Positions 58,760 through 64,000 of a stretch of DNA of 64,000 nt are shown here, one piece after another (position 1 is the first letter of the stretch; each line of letters opens with the position of its first letter). A program made the translations under genes and the position numbers. The DNA is from Candidatus Nitrosotenuis chungbukensis (GTDB lineage Archaea > Thermoproteota > Nitrososphaeria > Nitrososphaerales > Nitrosopumilaceae), in assembly GCF_000685395.1 (NCBI RefSeq), contig NZ_AVSQ01000009.1:1-64000 (forward strand). The letters are read 5' to 3'. Below the pieces are notes generated by a model. That model saw only the letters and a program-made list of their open reading frames with translations. It did not search any database and was not told the origin of the DNA.

Positions 58760-59653
58760 ATGCTTACTGTTTTTGGATCAACTGCGTTAGACACCATACG
58801 AACCCCAAACAAGGTTCTCAAGGATGTCTTGGGCGGTGCGGCGACTTTTGCCGGAATCTCTGCCAGTTTCTTTGTGGACACTGGATTAATCGCCGTGGTT
58901 GGAAGCGACTTTCCAAAAAAATACCACAACACACTTGCAAAATATCTTGATCTGCGGGGATTTGTTATTCAAAAAGGAAAAACGTTTCGTTATGACGGCA
59001 GCTATGATCAAACCCTCAGTACTAGAACAACGAATAAGACTGAGTTGAATGTTCTTGGTACGTTCAAACCCGAGGTTCCTGAGTCATATAAAAAATCGGA
59101 ATTTGTATACCTTGCAAACAATGATCCTGATCAAAATTCATCACTGATACGGGAATTTGACAACCTAAAATTCTCAATGTGTGATACTATAGAATTTTGG
59201 ATTTCAACAAAACGCAATTCTGTCATAAAAATGATAAAGAATGTAGATGCCGTTGTGATTAATGACGAGGAGGCAAAACTCCTCACAAAAGAACACAATT
59301 TGATCAAATGCGCAAAAAAGATGATGAGCTGGGGCGCAAAATACATAATCATCAAAAAGGGGGAGCATGGCTCGCTTCTCTTTTTTGATGACGTTATTTT
59401 TCCATCCGTCGCATTTTCGCTTGAAGATATTGTAGATCCAACTGGAGCTGGCGACTCGTTTGCAGGCGCAATGATTGGGTATTTGGCAAGCAAAAAAAGC
59501 ACAAATCTTTCTGACATAAAAAAATCCGTAATCTATGGAAATGTGATGGGATCGTTTGCAGTAGAAAGATTTGGCCTAGATGGACTACTTTGTACGAACA
59601 AGAAAAAAATCGAAGCTAGGATACAACAATACCAAAAAATGATCGACTTCTGA
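58760..59653 (+). CDS. PfkB-family carbohydrate kinase
   Basis: The 297-residue ribokinase-like enzyme has an N-terminal GGAATFAG segment near 28-35 and the catalytic DPTGAGDSFAGAMIGYL near 225-241 with its anion hole and base Asp. Substrate could be a sugar, nucleoside or sugar phosphate; sequence does not decide. Typical length. It lies between an LEA14-like and a dUTPase-like gene. Confidence 0.87.
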   Translation: MLTVFGSTALDTIRTPNKVLKDVLGGAATFAGISASFFVDTGLIAVVGSDFPKKYHNTLAKYLDLRGFVIQKGKTFRYDGSYDQTLSTRTTNKTELNVLGTFKPEVPESYKKSEFVYLANNDPDQNSSLIREFDNLKFSMCDTIEFWISTKRNSVIKMIKNVDAVVINDEEAKLLTKEHNLIKCAKKMMSWGAKYIIIKKGEHGSLLFFDDVIFPSVAFSLEDIVDPTGAGDSFAGAMIGYLASKKSTNLSDIKKSVIYGNVMGSFAVERFGLDGLLCTNKKKIEARIQQYQKMIDF

Positions 59654-59686
59654 AAGGTTATAGACAACAGATCCAAAAAGCAAACC

Positions 59687-60016
59687 ATGGATAAACTAGA
59701 ATCTCTCTTCTCACTCCAAAAAGGACTTTCGGAAATGATGAACCTTGATAGATACCCAAAAGACACCGAGGGAAAAATATCTGCACTATGTACTGCAATA
59801 ATTCACGAAGCTACCGAGTTGCAGCGCACAACAAATTGGAAGTGGTGGAAAAAACCGACTCCGTTTGATATAGCAGACGCAAAAGAAGAACTAATTGACA
59901 TCTGGCATTTTGTAGTACAGGCATCACTTGAGCTAAATTTGACACCTGATGACATACTAGACGAGTACAAAAGAAAAAATGAAATTAACCGAAACAGACA
60001 GAAAAACGGATACTAG
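59687..60016 (+). CDS. Dimeric dUTPase-like/MazG-type nucleotide pyrophosphohydrolase
   Basis: The 109-residue all-alpha protein has the EATELQR near 41-47, KWWKKPTPFDIADAKEELID near 51-70 and D-x-W-H-F segments that make the metal site (E-x2-E and E-x2-D) of the dimeric dUTPase/MazG family. It would hydrolyse dUTP or related nucleotides to protect DNA from uracil. A single helical unit suggests dimerisation. It ends three bases from the convergent mtrA-like gene. Confidence 0.78.
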   Translation: MDKLESLFSLQKGLSEMMNLDRYPKDTEGKISALCTAIIHEATELQRTTNWKWWKKPTPFDIADAKEELIDIWHFVVQASLELNLTPDDILDEYKRKNEINRNRQKNGY

Positions 60017-60019
60017 ATT

Positions 60020-60478
60020 TTAGATAATCCTGTCCAGTCTGGTTTCCCCAATTCTGTCCACAAGTGTTATTTGTTTTTGAAATTTTTCCACGTCTTTTCT
60101 TGAAACAGTAAGAAATGGGCTTGGACTGTGCGAGTTTACTATTCTACTGTCATCGTCAATACCGTACTTGTATAATGACACCAATGCATGACCTGTCTTG
60201 TGACCCGAGACTTCTTTTCCGCAAACAATCAGAGTTTGAAGATTTGGGTTTTTGATAATGTTACGGATCAACTCGTCAATTCCCTTGTTTTCGGAAAGCA
60301 ATCTTCCAGATATGGCAATTTTTCCCATCAAATCAGAATTTGATATTTCCTTCAAGAGTTCCATGCTTGACAAAGTACACACGGCAATCGTTGACTCGCT
60401 GTTTCCAAGAAAAACCTCCTCATGTATTGGAAATATTATTTTGCAAACTTCTCCTGCGATATTTAATAGCGGATTCAA
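60020..60478 (-). CDS. MtrA-like corrinoid-domain protein
   Basis: The 152-residue product resembles the soluble N-terminal domain of methyltransferase subunit MtrA: IAVCTLSSMELLKEI near 31-45, ISGRLLSENKGIDELIRNII near 56-75 and LIVCGKEVSGHKTGHALVSL near 83-102, which includes the His that ligates cobalt in MtrA. The C-terminal membrane helix of true MtrA is absent, as are other Mtr genes. It overlaps the aminotransferase gene by four bases. A corrinoid or other carrier role is inferred; methanogenesis is not implied. Confidence 0.75.
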   Translation of the reverse strand: MNPLLNIAGEVCKIIFPIHEEVFLGNSESTIAVCTLSSMELLKEISNSDLMGKIAISGRLLSENKGIDELIRNIIKNPNLQTLIVCGKEVSGHKTGHALVSLYKYGIDDDSRIVNSHSPSPFLTVSRKDVEKFQKQITLVDRIGETRLDRII

Positions 60479-61575
60479 GTCAGTACGCTGCGGATTGTTC
60501 TGGCAGTTAGTCTCAAATTGTCTTCTGTGACCATTGGCTGTACGGGCAGGGAAAGGACACTGCGCGCAGCCCAGTCCGTAACTGGCAGATTTAGCTTTTT
60601 ACCATAGTATGGTGTCTTGTGGACAGGCGTGGAATAATAAATTGCAGCACCAATCCCATTTGAATTCAAATCCTTCATTATCCTGCCTCTTAATCTTGTG
60701 GCAACAGTGTAAAGATACCAGTTTACCTCCTCATACTTTCTTTTTTGTGGAAGGATTAGATCCAAACCTGAAAGCAGATCTGTGAGAATTTTTGCATTTG
60801 TCTTCCGCTTGAGCAAAAATTTTGGTAACTTTTTCATCTGTACTTTGGCAATTGCCGCATTGATCTCCGGCAGCCTAAAATTCAGGCCAAGTATCCTCGT
60901 ATCGTATCCGTGAACCATTCCGTGATTTCTTATCATGAGAAGCTTTTCCCGCAGACTTTTGTTGCTTGTAACTATGACTCCGCCCTCACCCGAAGTCATT
61001 ACCTTTGCTGCATACAGACTAAAACAACCAAGCTCAGAAAACGTGCCAGTTTGCTTTCCTTTGTAGCTTGATCCCATAGATTGAGCTGCATCCTCAATTA
61101 TGCGCAAACTGTGCTTTCTCGCAATCTCGGAAATCTCATCCATGTATGCGACATTGCCGTACAGGTGAACTGGGATTATGACCTTTGATTTTTTTGTTAT
61201 CTTTTTTTCCAAATCTGTTGGATCCATGGTGTAATTGTCGCGTCTAATATCAACAAAGATTGGCTTTGCGCCAACTGATACGACTGCATTTGCAGTTGCA
61301 ACAAATGTGAAGGAAGGCAAAAGGACCTCGTCGCCACTTTTTATATCAAGTGCGTATAGCGCTGCCTGTAATGCAGCTGTGCCTGAATTTACTGCTATTG
61401 CATACTTTGATTTTACAAAGGAAGATGCCAATTTTTCAAACTCTTGAACGTTTTTTCCGCCAAGATTTGCAGCAGAGGTAAGCGCACCTTTTTTCAGAAC
61501 TGACACAACTTCGGAAATCTCTTCCTTTCCAATAATCGGAATATTTACTGGAATCGTCATGGCTTGCTTTTCCAA
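60475..61575 (-). CDS. DegT/DnrJ/EryC1 family sugar aminotransferase
   Basis: The 366-residue PLP enzyme has SGTAALQAALYAL near 62-74, PSFTFVATANAVV near 84-96, EDAAQSMGSSYKG near 161-173 and the PLP lysine in YAAKVMTSGEGG near 188-199. Family members make 4-amino or 3-amino sugars for surface glycans and glycosylation. The TTG at 61575 is 28 nt from the shared TATA at 61599-61607; ATG 61560 is an alternative. It is linked by a four-base overlap to the MtrA-like gene. Confidence 0.9.
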   Translation of the reverse strand: MEKQAMTIPVNIPIIGKEEISEVVSVLKKGALTSAANLGGKNVQEFEKLASSFVKSKYAIAVNSGTAALQAALYALDIKSGDEVLLPSFTFVATANAVVSVGAKPIFVDIRRDNYTMDPTDLEKKITKKSKVIIPVHLYGNVAYMDEISEIARKHSLRIIEDAAQSMGSSYKGKQTGTFSELGCFSLYAAKVMTSGEGGVIVTSNKSLREKLLMIRNHGMVHGYDTRILGLNFRLPEINAAIAKVQMKKLPKFLLKRKTNAKILTDLLSGLDLILPQKRKYEEVNWYLYTVATRLRGRIMKDLNSNGIGAAIYYSTPVHKTPYYGKKLNLPVTDWAARSVLSLPVQPMVTEDNLRLTARTIRSVLT

Positions 61576-61598
61576 ATAACTCTAATAAACTTGGTTAA

Positions 61599-61607
61599 TT
61601 TTTATAG
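61599..61607. promoter_or_regulatory. Shared TATA element, second divergent pair
   Basis: TTTTTATAG, or CTATAAAAA on the minus strand, is centred 29 nt before ATG 61632 and 28 nt before TTG 61575. As at 39684-39694, one box could serve both divergent genes. A minus-strand tttattag at 61584-61591 offers a second possibility for the aminotransferase. Confidence 0.45.
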
Positions 61608-61631
61608 CTAGTACTCAGAGTTGTGACATTA

Positions 61632-62198
61632 ATGAAAGTAGATTACTTGCGTGAAAACGAAACAGGCTACAAAGTGTTTTTGTACATTTTCTATACTTGT
61701 TCATTTTTGATGCTATCAATCACAGCGTACGGGGTTTATGCGATGTTACAAGAATGGAGTGCACATGGAACATACGTGATGGGCGAAGTCTTGGTAAAAA
61801 CCGAATTCCCATTTCCGCATTTTGCCAAACTCACAACCTGGTTGTTCTTCTCTACAATTATCGGCTGGTACTGCTGTTCGCGAATAGGCTGGAAAAGAAC
61901 AGTGAGGCTTTACACGTGGAAGATGGCACTACTGCAGCTAATGCTTCTAGGATTTACTGTAATCTGTCTTTATGAAGTCTTGTACAACTTTATGGTGCTA
62001 AACGCGCAAGTTACCGCCGGAATCAAGGATGGAAACGTGCCAGACATTGACGCACTCACAATCGCATATCCTGATCCGTCAAGACCCTGGAATCTCATTT
62101 TTGCAACAAAGATGTTCCTTGCAGGATTTTTGATCAGTGCCCATGCGTTCTATCTTAGCACAAAACCAAGAAAGTCAATTGACGACATAAACCCGTAA
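61632..62198 (+). CDS. Four-helix membrane protein, unknown function
   Basis: From ATG 61632 (GTG 61623 is in frame) the protein has 188 residues and about four membrane helices (near 16-38, 66-86, 97-120 and 160-178). Between helices 3 and 4 lies an extracytoplasmic loop NVPDIDALTIAYPDPSRPW. No AmoA, AmoB or AmoC features. I do not recognise a family. Confidence 0.65.
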   Translation: MKVDYLRENETGYKVFLYIFYTCSFLMLSITAYGVYAMLQEWSAHGTYVMGEVLVKTEFPFPHFAKLTTWLFFSTIIGWYCCSRIGWKRTVRLYTWKMALLQLMLLGFTVICLYEVLYNFMVLNAQVTAGIKDGNVPDIDALTIAYPDPSRPWNLIFATKMFLAGFLISAHAFYLSTKPRKSIDDINP

Positions 62199-62246
62199 AT
62201 CCAAACTCGGAAAATGTTTTAAACATATGTGAGAAAAGTCAAGCAT

Positions 62247-62717
62247 ATGTCAGTAAAACCAATTCCGGATGGTTATGGTACAGTTACGCCTACCATAACG
62301 GTACATGAGGCAGCAAAGGCAATTGAGTTTTATAAAAAAGCATTTGACGCACAAGAAATTTTTCGATTTCCAAGCCCTGATGGAAAAACAATAATGCATG
62401 CAGAAATTAAAATTGGAAATTCAATTGTAATGCTAAATGATGAGTTTCCACAAATGAACTGCCGTTCTCCACAATCAATAGGTGGTACAGGCTCATCTAT
62501 TTTTCTGTACGTCAATGATGCTGATGCAACATTTAACAAAGCGATTTCTGCTGGGGCAAAACCACTCGTGCCGTTAATGGATGCATTCTGGGGAGACAGA
62601 TTTGGCTCAATTCAGGATCCTTTCGGACATGTTTGGAGCATTGCAACTCACAAAAAGGACATGACTCCTGAGGAAATAAAGACGGCCCAAGAAGCGTTCA
62701 AAAACACATGCCAATAA
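62247..62717 (+). CDS. VOC (glyoxalase/PhnB-like) family protein
   Basis: From ATG 62247 the protein has 156 residues. TVTPTITVHEAAKAIEFYKK near 12-31, SIFLYVNDADATFNKAISAG near 81-100 and DRFGSIQDPFGHVWSIATH near 114-132 match the PhnB/YcdC-like branch of the vicinal oxygen chelate fold. Enzymes of this class handle glyoxal, antibiotics or phosphonates, but many are uncharacterised. TATA-like ttttaaac about 28 nt upstream. Confidence 0.85.
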   Translation: MSVKPIPDGYGTVTPTITVHEAAKAIEFYKKAFDAQEIFRFPSPDGKTIMHAEIKIGNSIVMLNDEFPQMNCRSPQSIGGTGSSIFLYVNDADATFNKAISAGAKPLVPLMDAFWGDRFGSIQDPFGHVWSIATHKKDMTPEEIKTAQEAFKNTCQ

Positions 62718-62781
62718 TCTACGATTTTTCATAACGTCCAGTCATTAGCTTTATAGGGTTACAAGTAAAAGTTGAACCAAA

Positions 62782-63822
62782 TTGGATGTTACAACAAAGA
62801 TAGATCTTGTCGCAAGGCCGCCAACTGAGGAAATAGTAACAAAAGAAGAACTGACAAATCTTTTTGAAACAAATTCAAAACCAAAGCACTACATTGGGCT
62901 TGAGATTTCCGGGTTTCTCCACCTAGGCAGCCTGATCAGTACGGGGTTTAAGATTAATGACTTTATCAAAGCAGGCGTACAATGTAATGTCTTTTTGGCC
63001 GATTGGCACACGTTAATCAACGATAAGCTTGGCGGAAACTGGGAAACAATCTCCAAAGTTTCAAAGTATTATGAGGATGCATTCAAAACAGTATGCCCAG
63101 GCGTTGGAATAATCCGTGGAACCGAACTATACAACTCTACAAAAGAATACTGGAAAGACCTAGTTCAATTCACAAAACACATGTCACTTGCAAGAACCAT
63201 GAGAACGCTTACCATAATGGGAAGATCTGAAAGCGAGGAAAAAATAGACCTGGCAAAGCTTCTCTATCCGCCGATGCAGGCAGTGGACATTCATTCCATG
63301 GAAATTGATATTGCGCATGCGGGAATGGATCAGAGAAAAATCCACATGCTTGTTAGAGAAATTTTTCCAAAAATGAAGTGGAAGGTTCCAGTCGCGGTAC
63401 ACCACAGCCTGCTTCCGGGGTTGCTAGAGCCGGTACCAGACGATGATTTAGGATCAAAAATGAGCAAATCAAAGCCGGGATCAGGAATTTTCATTCATGA
63501 TTCTGATGAGGAAATAGGAAACAAAATAAAAAAGGCTTGGTGCGATGTTGCACAGATATCAAACAATCCAATTCTACAAATTGTAAAGAATGTGATTTTC
63601 CACGAATTCAACGAAATCTATATCGCACGGCCACAAAAATTCGGAGGAAACGTAACGTATGGTAATTATCCTCAACTCGAAGCAGACTTTGCCGCAGGAA
63701 AACTGCATCCGTCTGACCTAAAACAAACAGTTGCAGATCACTTGATAAAAATAATTGCCCCAATTCGTGACAAGATTGCGCTGGATCCGGAGCTATACTC
63801 CACAATAAAAAACAGTGTTTAG
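62782..63822 (+). CDS. tyrS: Tyrosyl-tRNA synthetase
   Basis: The 346-residue class I synthetase has the HIGH-like ISGFLHLGSL near 43-52, FLADWHTLIND near 71-81 and the KMSKSKPGSGIFI loop near 228-240. The archaeal/eukaryal TyrRS plan without a C-terminal S4 domain fits. TrpRS is less likely given the overall sequence and length. Leaderless TTG with TATA-like ctttatag about 27 nt upstream. The stop overlaps the convergent cbiH gene as TTAG. Confidence 0.88.
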   Translation: MDVTTKIDLVARPPTEEIVTKEELTNLFETNSKPKHYIGLEISGFLHLGSLISTGFKINDFIKAGVQCNVFLADWHTLINDKLGGNWETISKVSKYYEDAFKTVCPGVGIIRGTELYNSTKEYWKDLVQFTKHMSLARTMRTLTIMGRSESEEKIDLAKLLYPPMQAVDIHSMEIDIAHAGMDQRKIHMLVREIFPKMKWKVPVAVHHSLLPGLLEPVPDDDLGSKMSKSKPGSGIFIHDSDEEIGNKIKKAWCDVAQISNNPILQIVKNVIFHEFNEIYIARPQKFGGNVTYGNYPQLEADFAAGKLHPSDLKQTVADHLIKIIAPIRDKIALDPELYSTIKNSV

Positions 63823-64000
63823 CTTTGCAGATTATATTTCGATGTGTAGCCACGTGGATTAATCATTAAATTCTTAAAGTTATAGGTTGACGAGTTGCCA
63901 ATTATCACAGTACTGATCATGCCAAGCTTGTCTGCATGCTCTTCCATGTTTTCAAGATCTGTCATGACTATTGTCTGGGATTCACGGAACGCTCCTTTTA
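63819..64000 (-). CDS. cbiH: C-terminal end of CbiH/CobJ (precorrin-3B C17-methyltransferase), partial
   Basis: The last 59 residues before the window edge include QTIVMTDLENM, MISTVIIGNSSTY and MINPRGYTSKY. STVIIGNS followed by the NPRGY motif is characteristic of the CbiH/CobJ C-terminus. The gene runs off the right edge. It is the third cobalamin-synthesis gene here, on the same strand as cbiE, and may begin a larger cbi cluster outside the window. Confidence 0.8.
   Translation of the reverse strand, partial: KGAFRESQTIVMTDLENMEEHADKLGMISTVIIGNSSTYNFKNLMINPRGYTSKYNLQS

Noticed and set aside
60020-60478. Evidence for methanogenesis from the MtrA-like gene
   Set aside because: The membrane anchor and all other Mtr and Mcr genes are missing, and only the soluble domain is present.

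Overview
The window looks like chromosomal DNA of an ammonia-oxidising-type archaeon of the Nitrososphaerota (Thaumarchaeota), most likely the Nitrosopumilales. This rests on gene content: archaeal TFB, both subunits of DNA polymerase D, Orc1/Cdc6, GINS, thermosome, proteasome beta, aCPSF1, the two archaeal ether-lipid enzymes (G1P dehydrogenase and GGGP synthase), SepF, a PEFG-CTERM-like secreted protein, and secreted proteins carrying a W-x(n)-WW repeat that I associate with this phylum. No amo genes lie here, so the genus is not fixed. Gene density is very high. Many starts are TTG or GTG, and a TATA-like element usually sits about 26-30 nt upstream of the start codon, which points to leaderless transcripts. 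I used this spacing to choose several starts.

Layout. 1-7.5 kb: end of an unidentified gene, tfb, a small secreted protein, a candidate structured RNA (1751-1852), an SDR, a convergent cysQ-like/cysC pair, hemerythrin, a phosphoesterase and several tiny zinc-type proteins. 7.5-17.5 kb: a co-directional run prs, tRNA G10 methylase, RNase Z, sirtuin; then crcB on the other strand, a UPF0200/UPF0201 pair, and an RNA and DNA repair run (thpR, cca, RIO-like kinase, 3-methyladenine glycosylase). 17.5-31 kb: tRNA-Pro, redox genes, Gins51, glutamine synthetase, thermosome, SHMT, PolD large subunit, GGGP synthase, a membrane-anchored winged-helix protein. 31.2-34.9 kb: the replication origin. A 466-bp AT-rich gap (31767-32232) next to orc1/cdc6 holds four ORB-like boxes and six GTTAAC hexamers, flanked by an AbrB-fold protein, a winged-helix-like protein, and the PolD small subunit beyond cdc6. 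34.9-47 kb: membrane and secreted proteins, cbiE, a three-part secreted cyclophilin, DoxX, Xaa-Pro peptidase, a PP-loop tRNA-thiolation-type enzyme, SepF, and psmB-aCPSF1. 47-64 kb: G1P dehydrogenase, FKBP, aminotransferase, nadM, rtcA, bluB, two unusual tRNAs, small Cys-rich proteins, cyclophilin, PEFG-like protein, PfkB kinase, dUTPase-like protein, an MtrA-like corrinoid-domain protein, DegT aminotransferase, tyrS and the end of cbiH.

Themes. Replication (Orc1/Cdc6, PolD large and small, Gins51), 3'-end formation and RNA maturation (aCPSF1, RNase Z, CCA enzyme, TrmG10, RtcA, ThpR), and cobalamin (cbiE, cbiH, bluB, plus a possible corrinoid user) recur. Of 21 convergent protein-gene pairs, 20 overlap or are separated by 7 bp or less, and seven share exactly four bases of their stop codons. 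The single spaced pair (40577-40704) carries a strong hairpin. I saw no CRISPR array, transposase, prophage or obvious foreign island.
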